A DNA stretch of 64,000 nucleotides, taken from positions 1-64,000 of the forward strand of contig CAJJBB010000009.1 of assembly GCA_905182305.1 (NCBI GenBank), in the 5' to 3' direction. The notes beneath the pieces were generated by a model. It saw only the letters and a list, made by a program, of their open reading frames with translations. It was not told the DNA's origin and did not search any database. Source of the DNA: Flavobacteria bacterium MS024-2A. GTDB taxonomy: Bacteria; Bacteroidota; Bacteroidia; Flavobacteriales; Flavobacteriaceae. Numbering within the stretch: position 1 is the first letter of the stretch; each line of letters starts with the position of its first letter. The position numbers and the translations under genes are program-made. This document shows, one piece after another, positions 47,710 through 58,700 of the stretch.

Positions 47710-47869
47710 AGTTAATATGTAAAAATACTAAACCTAAATGACGAATAAGAAAGGAATATCTGTTTTTATTTTTTTTCCTTTTATAGTTCGATTTCGTTAA
47801 TGATAAATATTTATTAAAAGGATACTTTTTTAAATTTAAAATTCATAGGAAGGTTACCGTTACATGCTA

Positions 47870-47877
47870 TATATTTG
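47870..47877 (+). promoter_or_regulatory. Putative -7 element for ccsBA
   Basis: TATATTTG matches TAnnTTTG, 19 bases before the ATG. No clear -33 box. Confidence 0.45.
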
Positions 47878-47896
47878 CATTCTAGGATTATAATTT

Positions 47897-50800
47897 TTGA
47901 TGAAAAAACAGTTATTTAAATATCTCTTTTCCACACGATTAACAGCAGTACTTTTCATATTTTATCCAACAGCAATGGCTTTTGGAACTTTTATAGAAAG
48001 TTGGTATAGCACTGATACCGCTAAAATATGGATATATAATGCCTGGTGGTTTGAATTGATAATGGTGTTTATGGCAATTAATTTTTTCGGAAATATTTTT
48101 AAATATCGTTTGCTTCGAAAAGAAAAATGGGCCACATTGATGATTCATTTATCATTTTTATTAATTCTATTAGGAGCATTTGTAACTCGCTATATTGGTT
48201 ATGAAGGAATGATGCCGATTAGAGAAGGAACTACAGAAAATCAATTTCTGACTGAAAAAACGTACTTAACTGTTTATGTTGATGGTGAAATTAACGAAGA
48301 GCCTAGAAGACTAAAATTAGAAAATGATCTACTACTATCTGAGCATGTTAATAATGACTTTATTTGGAATAATGATTTTAACGGTCAAGATTTCAGTATC
48401 TCTTTTGTGGATTTTATGGAAAATGCTACAGAGGGACTTGTTATTGACGAATCCGGTGAACGTTATCTTAAAATAGTTGAAGCAGGCGACGGAAATCGAC
48501 ATGATCATTATTTAAAAGAGGGAGAGATAGCAAACATCCATAATATTTTATTTACCCTCAATAAGTTTCAAGCGGGTGCAATTAACATCCGTTTAGATGC
48601 AGGACTGTATTTTATAACTTCACCATTCGAAGGTGAATATATGAGAATGGCTGATCAATTTAAAGGTACTTTGAAATCAGATTTAGAATCTCCTTTACAA
48701 CTTCGGTCTCTTTATACACTTCCTAATTTTCAATTTGTGATTCCAGAGCCAGCGCTTCGCGGCAAATTTGACATTGTTAAAGCTGAAAATCAAAGTGACG
48801 CTATCCAAAATGCCCTACGTTTAAAAGTTTCCTCTCAGGGAGAGTTAGAATTAATAACTCTTTTAGGAGGCAAAGGAACTTCAAATGATCCTAAACAAAT
48901 TACTGTAGGAGGGCTTGATTTTAATTTGAAATTTGGATCCTTGTCTAAAGAACTTCCTTTTGCAATTAAATTGAATGATTTTATTGCAGAAAAATATCCT
49001 GGTACTGAAAAGAGCTATTCTTCTTTTATGAGTAAAGTGACCGTGGTGGATAAATCCCCTTTTGATTATGAGGTGTTTATGAATCATGTTTTAGACCACA
49101 AAGGCTATCGTTTTTTTCAAGCCTCATTTAATCCAGATGAAAAAGGAACTATTCTTTCTGTAAATCATGACCAATGGGGCACTTGGATTACCTATACAGG
49201 CTATATGTTGCTCTACTTAAGTATGATAGGAATCTTTTTTATTGGTAAAACTCGTTTTAAAGACTTGTCAAATTCTTTAGATAAAATTAATTTAAAGAAA
49301 AAAGCATTAACAGCTTTAGTTCTTGTATTTGGATTGACGTTTACTTCTCTTAAAGCTCAAGATCATTCTAATAAACAAAAAACGGCTATTGATTTCGATT
49401 CAATTATTCAAGTTGATGCATTTTCTGTTACCCATGCAGCTAAGTTTGGAAAGCTTATTATTCAAGACGCAGGTGGACGAATGAAACCCGCCAATACTTT
49501 TTCATCGGAATTATTAAGAAAAGTAAGTAAAAGCGATACTTATAAGGGGTTGAATTCTGATCAGGTACTTTTATCAATCATGAATAACCCTGCAGTTTGG
49601 TACAACGTACCTATGATTTTTTTAAAAAGAGGAAACGATAGCTTACGAAAATTAACTGGGCAAAGTATTAAAAGTAAGTATGCCCCATTACTTTCATTTT
49701 TTGATAATCAAGGGAATTACAAGTTGGCATCTCAACTTGAGGCTGCCTATCGTGAAGCAGTACCTAATCAATTTCAAAAAGATTTTATAGAATTAGATCG
49801 TCGTGTAAATTTATTGTATTCTGCGCTGGAAGGTAAAATCATGCGTATTTTTCCTTTACCTAACGAAGAAAATAATAAATGGGTTTCTTTTCCGGAATTA
49901 AAAGAGGCAAATTTTACTGGCAAGGACTCTCTTTATGTGCGAAACATTTTACCCTTATATTTCCAGTCTTTGCGTTTAGCTCAGCAAGATAATGATTACA
50001 CTCAAGCAGAAAGTTTATTAGAAAGTATTTACGGTTTTCAAAAAAAATTCGGAAGTGATGTGCTCCCATCTGAAGATCGTGTTGAAGCAGAAATTAGCTA
50101 TAACAAATACGATATTTTCAAAAAATTGTACAGTTGGTACATCTATGCAGGAACTCTCTTTTTTATTCTTTTATTAATTCAGATTTTTAAATCAAATAAA
50201 ATTATTTCTATCACAGTAAATGCCTTTAAAATTTTAATGGTATTACTTTTTGTATTGCATACAGGGGGATTAATATCCCGATGGTATATATCAGGTCATG
50301 CCCCTTGGAGTGATGCCTATGAGTCTATGATTTACGTTGCTTGGGCAACCCAATTTTTCGGATTAGCTTTTGGGAGAAAGTCAACACTCACTATGGCTTC
50401 TACAGCATTTGTAGCAGGAATGATATTAATGATTGCGCATTGGAATTGGATGGATCCAGCCATTGCTAATTTAGTGCCTGTGTTGGACAGTTATTGGTTA
50501 ATGATTCACGTAGCCGTAATTGTGGGAAGTTACGGCCCCTTTGCATTGGGAATGATCATTGGAGGGGTGTCATTACTTTTAATGTTGGTAGCTACCAAAA
50601 AGAATAAAGAAAAAATAAAACTTCAAATCAAGGAACTTACCATTATAAATGAACTTGCTTTAACTGTTGGATTAATAATGCTGACCATTGGAAATTTTCT
50701 TGGTGGAATGTGGGCAAATGAGAGTTGGGGTCGATATTGGGGCTGGGATCCTAAAGAGACATGGGCATTAATTAGTATTATGGTTTATGCTTTTGTGATT

Positions 50801-51046
50801 CATATGCGACTGGTTCCAGGTTTGCGTGGAGCATGGATTTTTAATCTCATGAGTGTGGTTGCTTTTGCCAGTATATTAATGACTTATTTTGGAGTTAATT
50901 TTTATTTAGTAGGACTCCATTCCTATGCGAGTGGGGATAAAATTATAACCCCTAGTTTTATTTATTATGCTATTGTGTTTGTATCTATTCTAGGAATAGC
51001 TTCTTATTTTAAATCCAAAGTACTTTATAGAAAAAGTGATGCATAG
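47897..51046 (+). CDS. ccsBA: Cytochrome c biogenesis protein, ResB-CcsA fusion
   Basis: Single 1049-residue heme-lyase of system II, exporting heme and attaching it to c-type cytochromes. N-terminal ResB/CcsB part: membrane helices (about 10-100) and a large periplasmic region. C-terminal CcsA part: helices from about 740 and the heme-handling WWD motif region ESWGRYWGWDPKETWAL, with flanking His residues (IAHWNW, VIHMRL). The fused form is typical of Bacteroidota. Followed by a DUF6174 lipoprotein. Confidence 0.93.
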   Translation: MMKKQLFKYLFSTRLTAVLFIFYPTAMAFGTFIESWYSTDTAKIWIYNAWWFELIMVFMAINFFGNIFKYRLLRKEKWATLMIHLSFLLILLGAFVTRYIGYEGMMPIREGTTENQFLTEKTYLTVYVDGEINEEPRRLKLENDLLLSEHVNNDFIWNNDFNGQDFSISFVDFMENATEGLVIDESGERYLKIVEAGDGNRHDHYLKEGEIANIHNILFTLNKFQAGAINIRLDAGLYFITSPFEGEYMRMADQFKGTLKSDLESPLQLRSLYTLPNFQFVIPEPALRGKFDIVKAENQSDAIQNALRLKVSSQGELELITLLGGKGTSNDPKQITVGGLDFNLKFGSLSKELPFAIKLNDFIAEKYPGTEKSYSSFMSKVTVVDKSPFDYEVFMNHVLDHKGYRFFQASFNPDEKGTILSVNHDQWGTWITYTGYMLLYLSMIGIFFIGKTRFKDLSNSLDKINLKKKALTALVLVFGLTFTSLKAQDHSNKQKTAIDFDSIIQVDAFSVTHAAKFGKLIIQDAGGRMKPANTFSSELLRKVSKSDTYKGLNSDQVLLSIMNNPAVWYNVPMIFLKRGNDSLRKLTGQSIKSKYAPLLSFFDNQGNYKLASQLEAAYREAVPNQFQKDFIELDRRVNLLYSALEGKIMRIFPLPNEENNKWVSFPELKEANFTGKDSLYVRNILPLYFQSLRLAQQDNDYTQAESLLESIYGFQKKFGSDVLPSEDRVEAEISYNKYDIFKKLYSWYIYAGTLFFILLLIQIFKSNKIISITVNAFKILMVLLFVLHTGGLISRWYISGHAPWSDAYESMIYVAWATQFFGLAFGRKSTLTMASTAFVAGMILMIAHWNWMDPAIANLVPVLDSYWLMIHVAVIVGSYGPFALGMIIGGVSLLLMLVATKKNKEKIKLQIKELTIINELALTVGLIMLTIGNFLGGMWANESWGRYWGWDPKETWALISIMVYAFVIHMRLVPGLRGAWIFNLMSVVAFASILMTYFGVNFYLVGLHSYASGDKIITPSFIYYAIVFVSILGIASYFKSKVLYRKSDA

Positions 51047-51075
51047 TTCTTGATAATATTCTCAAAAATGAAAAC

Positions 51076-51516
51076 ATGAAATTATATTTTGCTCCTCTTT
51101 TTCTTTTATTCATTTTTTTAAATTGCACAAAAAATACAGAAGTAATTTCAGAAGATGAAGTTCAACTTCAAGAACAAAAGTGGAAAAAGCAAGGAATCAT
51201 AGATTATGAGTTTACCTCACAAATCTCATGTTTCTGCCAGACAGACTATACTCTTCCCAAGACTATAGTGGTTAAAAGCAATGAAATTCTATCTGTTAAT
51301 GGGGTTGACTGTGCTGATTTAGAATATGAAACTCACAAGACTATTGATGAATTCTTTGATTACATTGAAGAACGTCAAAATCAAAATCCAGTGATTGAAA
51401 ATTTAGAATTTGATTCTATATATGGTTTCCCTAGCTATATTTATTTTGATATAAGTGAAATGATTGCGGATGATGAAATTGGCTATACCATTACTAATTT
51501 TATACCTACTAAATAA
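51076..51516 (+). CDS. DUF6174 domain-containing lipoprotein
   Basis: 146 residues with a lipoprotein signal (LFLLFIFLNCTKNTE, lipid-attachable Cys). The mature domain has QISCFCQTDYTLP with paired cysteines and a later GVDCADLEYETHKTIDEFF, fitting the DUF6174 family. Thirty bases after ccsBA. Function unknown. Confidence 0.75.
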   Translation: MKLYFAPLFLLFIFLNCTKNTEVISEDEVQLQEQKWKKQGIIDYEFTSQISCFCQTDYTLPKTIVVKSNEILSVNGVDCADLEYETHKTIDEFFDYIEERQNQNPVIENLEFDSIYGFPSYIYFDISEMIADDEIGYTITNFIPTK

Positions 51517-51618
51517 AACTTTACTTTTATATAATGTGTATTTCAACTGTGCTCATTTTAACAGAATGAATTCAATTGATTTAATAGCTATTTTAGTTTA
51601 AATTTAATATTCCAGTGG

Positions 51619-51834
51619 ATGAAAAAGAAATGGTGGATGTATTCTGTATTGGGACTTTTGCTCCTTGGATTTGGACTTTCCTTATTAGGTGAGGCAATTA
51701 TTTACAAGTTTCAAGATGATTTCAATTGGTTTTATTGGGGTACAGCAGCTCTAGTTGTGTTTAATAGTGGAATTGCGCTAGTAGGGGAGGCTATAGTGTT
51801 AAAATGCAAAATGATTAAAAAAAAATCTATCTAA
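51619..51834 (+). CDS. Small two-helix membrane protein
   Basis: 71 residues with two hydrophobic helices (about 8-28 and 42-60), each containing a LxGEAI motif (SLLGEAIIYKF and ALVGEAIVLKC), which suggests an internal duplication. No family recognised. It overlaps the convergent TerB gene by eight bases. Confidence 0.6.
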   Translation: MKKKWWMYSVLGLLLLGFGLSLLGEAIIYKFQDDFNWFYWGTAALVVFNSGIALVGEAIVLKCKMIKKKSI

Positions 51835-52246
51835 AAGATGCTATGAATTCTTCTTCATCGCTTCCTTTACTAATTTCTAAAAAGGATTTCTCAATAACTT
51901 GATCTACTTTGTCAACAGTAAATCCAAGCCCAATTACTAGACGTTTTAAAAGATTTTTTTCAGCCTCATCAGCAATGTTATCTGCAAAAACCATTCGAGA
52001 CAAATCATACAATCTTTCTAAACGACTTTGTTCAGTTGCTGGAGGATTAATAGGGTAAGAATCAATATTTGCTTTGATTTCTATAACCTCACTATCTTCA
52101 ATTTCTAAATTGATTGCGGTTCTATTAATAAAGGATTCTTCTTCCTTTGAAATTATACCATCTGCTAGGGCTATTCTTATTATAGCGGCAAAATGATCTC
52201 TGTTACGGGATTTAAATCCTGGAGTATATAAGTCTGAAAATGACAT
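51827..52246 (-). CDS. TerB-like protein
   Basis: 139 residues, helical; RDHFAAIIRIALADGIISKEEESFI and FADNIADEAEKNLLKRL are the two TerB-type repeats with conserved Asp/Glu. The TerB fold is named for tellurite resistance but is widespread, and no ter operon is near. Divergent from arginase. Confidence 0.8.
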   Translation of the reverse strand: MSFSDLYTPGFKSRNRDHFAAIIRIALADGIISKEEESFINRTAINLEIEDSEVIEIKANIDSYPINPPATEQSRLERLYDLSRMVFADNIADEAEKNLLKRLVIGLGFTVDKVDQVIEKSFLEISKGSDEEEFIASFR

Positions 52247-52332
52247 TTAAATATATTTTTATCAAATATAAAAAATGGAATTGGCAAAGGGTTTTAATTT
52301 TGATTGTATTTTTAACTTCTAGTAAATTTTTT

Positions 52333-53268
52333 ATGAAACCAATTAAAATTTTAAAAAATAGATCAGATATTGGAGCTGGAACACGTGGATCTGATATGGG
52401 TATTGATGCGCTAGAAATTGCGGCTATAAATATGGAGCATGATTTTTTTAATCGTCATCCTTTCATTGATATACCTACTCATAACGAAACCGTTTATAAT
52501 AAAGTTAAAAATACTACAGCAAAGCGAATCAAATTTGTTACCGCTCAATGCGAACGACTGAAGGCAGAGATAAAACAAACCCTCGAACATGATCTGTTCC
52601 CTTTGATTTTATCAGGAGATCATTCATCTGCTTTAGGATCATTGGCAGGAATTAAGAGTGCAAACCCAGAGAAAACCCTGGGAGTAATTTGGATTGATGC
52701 TCATGCTGATTTGCACACTCCTTTTAGTTCCCCCTCAGGTAATGTCCATGGAATGCCACTTGCAGCGGCTTTGGGACATGATAATATAGATCAAAAAATC
52801 AACCAAGTAAGTCAGGAAACAATTTCTGATTGGGAACAAATGAAAAATATGGGTTCGGTTTTACCTATTCTAAAGCCAGAGCATTTGATTTATTTTGGTG
52901 TTCGAGATACAGAGCACCAAGAGGATACGATCATGGAGCGGTGTAAAATAAAAAATTATAAAGTTCATGAAATGAGACATCGGGGTGTCGATGTTTGTGT
53001 TCAAGAAGCATTGAAACAGTTGAAAGGTGTTGATATGATCTATATCACCTTTGATGTAGACGCATTAGATTGCGACTTGATTTCTTATGGAACTGGAACT
53101 CCTGTTTCCAAAGGTTTCGATCCTTTAGAAGTCGTTACAATGATCAAAGGTGTTATGTCTAGTAAAAAAGTTGTAGCACTAGAAGTTTGTGAAATTAACC
53201 CACTCTTGGACCATAAAGGCAACCGTATGGCCGAGGCTGCATTTGAAGTGATAGACTCCATTTTTTAA
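52333..53268 (+). CDS. rocF: Arginase family enzyme
   Basis: Mn-dependent hydrolase of about 311 residues. All metal-binding segments are present: GDHSSALGS, WIDAHADLHT and DVDALDCD, plus SGNVHGMPLAAALG. SYGTGTPVSKGFD fits arginase, though agmatinase or formimidoylglutamase relatives share the fold. Arginine to ornithine plus urea would feed the rocD product at 4.8 kb. The ATG at 52333 (MKPIKILKNRSDIGAG) is the natural start; an upstream in-frame extension looks non-coding. Confidence 0.88.
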   Translation: MKPIKILKNRSDIGAGTRGSDMGIDALEIAAINMEHDFFNRHPFIDIPTHNETVYNKVKNTTAKRIKFVTAQCERLKAEIKQTLEHDLFPLILSGDHSSALGSLAGIKSANPEKTLGVIWIDAHADLHTPFSSPSGNVHGMPLAAALGHDNIDQKINQVSQETISDWEQMKNMGSVLPILKPEHLIYFGVRDTEHQEDTIMERCKIKNYKVHEMRHRGVDVCVQEALKQLKGVDMIYITFDVDALDCDLISYGTGTPVSKGFDPLEVVTMIKGVMSSKKVVALEVCEINPLLDHKGNRMAEAAFEVIDSIF

Positions 53269-53311
53269 TTAATATAAAGATAGAATCCCAAAGAGAGATT
53301 TTTTTCTATTC

Positions 53312-55651
53312 TCACTTTGAGATAAGATTCTTTAGGTAAGAATATTGATTTTTCTTTTCGTTAGTACCAGATTTACTTCTCTTTTTGGCAATTCGCTGGA
53401 TTTCTTTTTTATACGCTTCAATGCTCGTCATTATTCTTGGATTTAAGTCTTTTTTTTCAGAAAGCTCAAGAATTCTTTCAACATATCGAATTTGAAGTGT
53501 TTTAAAGGAATCATCCGCTGAGGCAGGATTGATTATGAATTGTAAAAAGAAATGATCTAAAATTCCATCGGGATGTAAGCCCTGACCAACAAGGGTCGAG
53601 TGAGAGGATAAAATTCTGTTTAAATTTTCAACACTTAAAATTCTATTTAATGCACTGAGTTGCAAGTTTTGAAGCAGTTTAAGCACTCCTTCCTCCTTGA
53701 TTTTTGAAATCAAGGATTTTTGCATAAGCCAGTTTTGTGTAGTCCACAAATGCACATCTAAAAAACTTAAAGCTAGTCTTTGCTCCTCACAATCTACATT
53801 TTTATAGGGAATATTGTCTTGCCCCTTATTTAAAAGAGTTTCATTGACCCCACCCACCATTCGGATAACATGATATATATACCTTCTATAAACACTGATC
53901 AGTTCATTATACAGTTCATTTAAGTCCTCATAAGATTGTCCTTCAGTGGTAGTCCAATTCTCTAAATTTTCAGCAACTACTTTTAAATTCTTTAATCCGT
54001 ATTCGCTTGCTTTGATTGGATCATCTCCGATATTTTCAGTCTGAGTATCGGGATCATTTCCACCAGAACCAAACATATATAAGGGGTTCATGCTTTTTTG
54101 ATCGACCACCTCATTTAAAAGTACTTTCTCACTTTCTGGTGTTTGGTTAGAAAAGTAACGATAGCCCCACTCAATAGCATAATCATCGTAAGGACCTAAT
54201 TGACGAACAAAACGAATGTTTTCATCTCCAGGTTGCGCAACATAATTAAACCTAGCATAATCCATTATAGTGGTGGCAATTCCCATTTTTTGAGTAAAAC
54301 TCCCTGATCGAAGTGAGTCTATGGGATAAGCTGAACTGGCTTTCATATTATGAGGTAATCCCAGGGCGTGTCCAACCTCATGAGAAATTACACGGCGCAT
54401 CATTTCGCCTATTTCTTTTTCGGGAGTATCCAAAGTTCTAGCTTTTGGATTTGCAGCTCCTGTTTCTAATAAATAACGATTACGATAGGAACGCAAATGA
54501 TTGTGATACCATATAATATCACTTTCAATAATTTCCCCACTTCTAGGATCTGAAACACTTGGTCCCGTTGCATTTCGTGTGGTGGTTGCCACATATCGAA
54601 TAGTTGAGTAACGAATATCTTCAGGACTAAATTGAGGGTCTTCTTCTTTTGACGGTGGGTCTTTAGCAATGATTGCATTTTTAAAACCTGCTTTTTCAAA
54701 AACAGCAGCCCAATCCTCAACACCTTGTTTAAAATAGGGGCGCCATTTCATTGGAGTAGCCGGGTCTAAATAATAAATAATTGGCTTTATAGGAGAAACT
54801 AGTTCACCATTATCATAGGCTTCTTTATCAGACGGTTCTAATCTCCAACGACGAATAATTTCAATACGATCTGACTTTAAAGCCTCTGAGCTATAATTAT
54901 ATTTTTTTAGACTAAACCACCCAACTCTTTCATCTGCGTAGCGAATCTGCATTGGATTTTCTGGTAATGCAATAATAGAATGGTTTATTTGAAAGCTCAA
55001 GGTGCTTGTTGGATTACTTCTAGGAGCGCTAGTAGCTTTGTATGTAAGTGTGTGACGTATTTCTGTATTCTTAGGGAAACTTTTTAAAGTATCTATATAA
55101 CTTCTTTTACCGTCTGGATTTCCAATACCATATTCTTTTTTCAATCCTTTTCTAATAATATTGAAGCCAGGAGAATCATCATTAAAATAGCTGCTTACAT
55201 CAATTAAATAACGATCATTCTCTATATTTTTTATCTTAAAAACAGCTAAAATAGGAGGGAAGTTATTTAGTGCAACACTCAATGATATTGGATCTTTTTG
55301 GTCTGCTATGTTTACATAACTCTCTTGGGTTAATAAAATTTGAGATCCTTTTTTCTTAAAATGGATAAGCTGTTGACTAGTTTTTGACCCTGCATTTAAA
55401 TAAGCTTGATAATTTGCCGGAAGTCTAACAAAGCGTGTCACCATTAATAAATCTTGATCAAGTAACTCTTTTGAAATTTCAAAAAAGACTTTACTCTCTT
55501 TCTGGTAGGTAGTTATTAGTCCTTCTTGTTTAGACATTTTAAGGGTCAAAGAGTCAATAGATTTAATTGGAACTTCTTTTTTATTTTTTTGAGCATTAAT
55601 ATGTGAAGTTTGAGTTAGAAGAATAATAAATATTAACCTTGAAAATGACAT
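53312..55651 (-). CDS. Zinc-dependent metalloprotease (DUF5117/DUF4953 type)
   Basis: Exported 779-residue protein with a signal peptide (MSFSRLIFIILLTQTSHINAQ). The metzincin-type zinc motif HEVGHALGLPHN lies near the middle, after DUF5118 and DUF5117-type regions, and is followed by the conserved SIMDYARFNYVAQPGD-like TIMDYARFNYVAQPGD (Met-turn). Typical of Bacteroidota peptidases of about 800 residues. Divergent from the sortilin-like protein, suggesting shared peptide-use regulation. Confidence 0.9.
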   Translation of the reverse strand: MSFSRLIFIILLTQTSHINAQKNKKEVPIKSIDSLTLKMSKQEGLITTYQKESKVFFEISKELLDQDLLMVTRFVRLPANYQAYLNAGSKTSQQLIHFKKKGSQILLTQESYVNIADQKDPISLSVALNNFPPILAVFKIKNIENDRYLIDVSSYFNDDSPGFNIIRKGLKKEYGIGNPDGKRSYIDTLKSFPKNTEIRHTLTYKATSAPRSNPTSTLSFQINHSIIALPENPMQIRYADERVGWFSLKKYNYSSEALKSDRIEIIRRWRLEPSDKEAYDNGELVSPIKPIIYYLDPATPMKWRPYFKQGVEDWAAVFEKAGFKNAIIAKDPPSKEEDPQFSPEDIRYSTIRYVATTTRNATGPSVSDPRSGEIIESDIIWYHNHLRSYRNRYLLETGAANPKARTLDTPEKEIGEMMRRVISHEVGHALGLPHNMKASSAYPIDSLRSGSFTQKMGIATTIMDYARFNYVAQPGDENIRFVRQLGPYDDYAIEWGYRYFSNQTPESEKVLLNEVVDQKSMNPLYMFGSGGNDPDTQTENIGDDPIKASEYGLKNLKVVAENLENWTTTEGQSYEDLNELYNELISVYRRYIYHVIRMVGGVNETLLNKGQDNIPYKNVDCEEQRLALSFLDVHLWTTQNWLMQKSLISKIKEEGVLKLLQNLQLSALNRILSVENLNRILSSHSTLVGQGLHPDGILDHFFLQFIINPASADDSFKTLQIRYVERILELSEKKDLNPRIMTSIEAYKKEIQRIAKKRSKSGTNEKKNQYSYLKNLISK

Positions 55652-55763
55652 AATTTAATTTTTTAGGAAATGAAATTACTAAATAATAATGTTAAATAAA
55701 TCTACTTATAATGTGGTATTAATAATAAATGTACATTTATAATAACAATTAATCAGTTTTGAC

Positions 55764-58700
55764 ATGAGAACACTATTATTATCAATATTTATTGCGGTTA
55801 TTATTTTTCCTTCTCAGGAAATCACAGCACAACGAAAAAAGAAAAACACAAAAACAACTTCGAAAGAAGTCTCTTTAGATGCTTTTAAATTTCGCAATGT
55901 AGGCCCTGCTTTTTTATCAGGAAGAATTTCAGACATAGTTACTCATCCTGACAATGAAAACGTTTGGTATGTTGCTGTTGGATCTGGTGGTGTATGGAAA
56001 ACGGAAAATGCAGGAACAACTTGGAACCCAATTTTTGATGATCAATCTACCTATTCTACGGGATGTATTTCTCTTGACCCTAGTAATCCCTCAACTGTTT
56101 GGGTCGGTTCAGGAGAAAATGTAGGAGGCCGCCATGTGGCATATGGAGATGGTGTCTATAAAAGTACTGATGATGGTAAAAGTTGGAATAACATGGGGCT
56201 TAAAAACTCTGAACATATTTCAGAAATCATCGTACACCCTACAAATTCTGATATTGTTTGGGTAGCAGCTCAAGGCCCTTTATGGAGTAAAGGTGGAGAG
56301 CGTGGATTATTTAAAACTGTAAATGGAGGAATTACCTGGAAGCAGGTTTTAGGCAATAAAGAATGGACTGGGGTAACCGACATTATGTTAGATCCAAGAG
56401 ATTCCAATGTGCTTTACGCAGCTACTTGGGATCGACATAGAACGGTTGCTGCATTAATGGGAGGAGGTCCAGGTACAGCAATTTATCGCTCAGATGATGG
56501 GGGAAACAACTGGAAGAAATTAGAAAAAGGTTTGCCAAAATCTAATATGGGAAAAATAGGTATTACTATTTCTCCACAACAACCCGATGTGATTTATGCT
56601 GCTATCGAATTAGACAGAAAACAAGGAGGTGTATATCGGTCTTCTAATAGAGGAGAGTCTTGGACAAAAATGTCTAATACTGTTTCTGGTGGAACAGGAC
56701 CACATTATTATCAAGAACTCTATGCTAGTCCTCACGAATTTGACCGATTATACTTAATGAATGTACGCGTTTTAACTTCTGGAGATGGTGGAAAAACATT
56801 CAATCAATTGCCAGAACGAAATAAGCACTCAGATAACCATGCAATTGTTTTTAAAGATGATGATCCAAATTACATTATGTTAGGAACGGATGCCGGAATT
56901 TATGAAAGTTTTGACAATGCTAAAACATGGCGCTATATTAAAAACTTACCATTAACACAGTTTTATAAAGTAGCAGTTAACAATGCCGCCCCCTTTTATC
57001 ATATTTTTGGTGGAACACAAGATAACGGGTCTGCCGGTGGTCCCTCTGCTACAGATGAGCGTGAAGGTATAGCAAATAAACACTGGTATAAAACTTTATT
57101 TGCTGATGGACATCAGTCCGCAACCGATCCAGTTAATGATAATATTGTTTATGCAGAAACTCAGCAAGGAGGCTTGTATCGTGTAGATCTAACTTCAGGA
57201 GAACAAGTTTCTATACAGCCACAAGCTTCTTCGGGAGATCCGCACGAGCGTTTTAATTGGGATGCACCAATTTTGGTGAGTCCTCATAATCCTTCTCGCT
57301 TATATTTTGCATCTTATAGAGTGTGGAAGTCTGAAAGCCGTGGTGACGATTGGACTCCTATTTCTGGAGACTTAACAAGAAATGAGGATAGAATTACACT
57401 TCCTATTATGGGGCGCCAACAAAGTTGGGATAATGCTTGGGATGTTGGAGCTATGTCAAACTATAATACAATTACTTCATTAGCAGAATCCCCAGTTCAA
57501 GAAGGACTTTTGTATGCTGGAACAGACGATGGATTTATTCAGGTTTCTGAAAATGGTGGAGATTCATGGCGTTCAATCCCTGTGACAAAACTCGGACTAT
57601 CTTCACGCTCATTTGTTAATGATATAAAAGCTGATTTGTTTGATGCCAATACAGTTTATGTTGCACTTGATAATCACAAAGAAGGTGATTTTAATCCATA
57701 TTTATTTAAAAGTATGGATAAAGGAATGACATGGGAATCTATTTCAAACAATATTCCTAAAAGAACTTTAGTTTGGAGAATAGTACAAGATCCTGTTAAA
57801 AAGAATTTACTTTTTACTGCTACAGAATATGGAATTTACACCTCACTAAATGGGGGGAGTTCTTGGCAGAAACTTCCGGGTACTCCAACAATTTCGTTTC
57901 GTGATTTAACTATTCAAAAACGCGAAAATGATCTAGTAGCTGCTTCTTTTGGAAGAGGTTTTTATGTTTTAGATGATTATTCTGCATTACGTGAGTTTAC
58001 CGAAGAAAATTTAGTTAAAAAAGCTAAACTATTTTCCCCAAGACCGGCTAAGTGGTTTATTCCTCGAAGTAAAGTAGGAAATACTGGTGCGGATTACTAT
58101 TTCGCTAAAAACCCTGAGTTTGGTGCTGTATTTACTTACCATCTTTCTGAAGATTATAAAACACAAAAGCAATTAAGAAAAATCAAAGAAAAGAAGCTTA
58201 AAAATGAAAATATTCCTTTTCCAGGATGGGATGCGTTAGATCTAGAAGCCACTGAAAAAGAAGCACATGTTATTTTGACAATTCAGGATACCGACGGTAA
58301 TTTGATTCAAAAAATAAATCAAAAGGCATCAAAAGGAAGTCATCGAATCGCTTGGAACTTGACTCATTTTAATCCATATGCCATTCCTAGTAATGGAAAT
58401 GTAAGAAGAAGCTATAATAGAAGCGGGGGAGCTATGGCAACGCCAGGAAATTATTCAGCCTCACTTCACATAGAAAAAGATGGTGTAGTATCTGATTTAG
58501 ATGGACCTGTTGAATTTAAAGTAATTCCAATTCACAATGGAGTTTTGAAAGGATCTAGTTATGAAAAGATTAATTCCTTCAGAATTTTATTAACTGAACT
58601 ACAAAGTCAGGTTAGTGGAGTTCAAGATGTATTGAATGCTAGTAAAGATAAACACAAGGCAATGTCGTTAGCATTGTCAAGGTCAAAAATTAAGCCTGGT

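Noticed and set aside
53289-53325. Imperfect hairpin between arginase and the metalloprotease
   Set aside because: The stem is interrupted by a mismatch and overlaps the metalloprotease stop codon; not convincing as a terminator.
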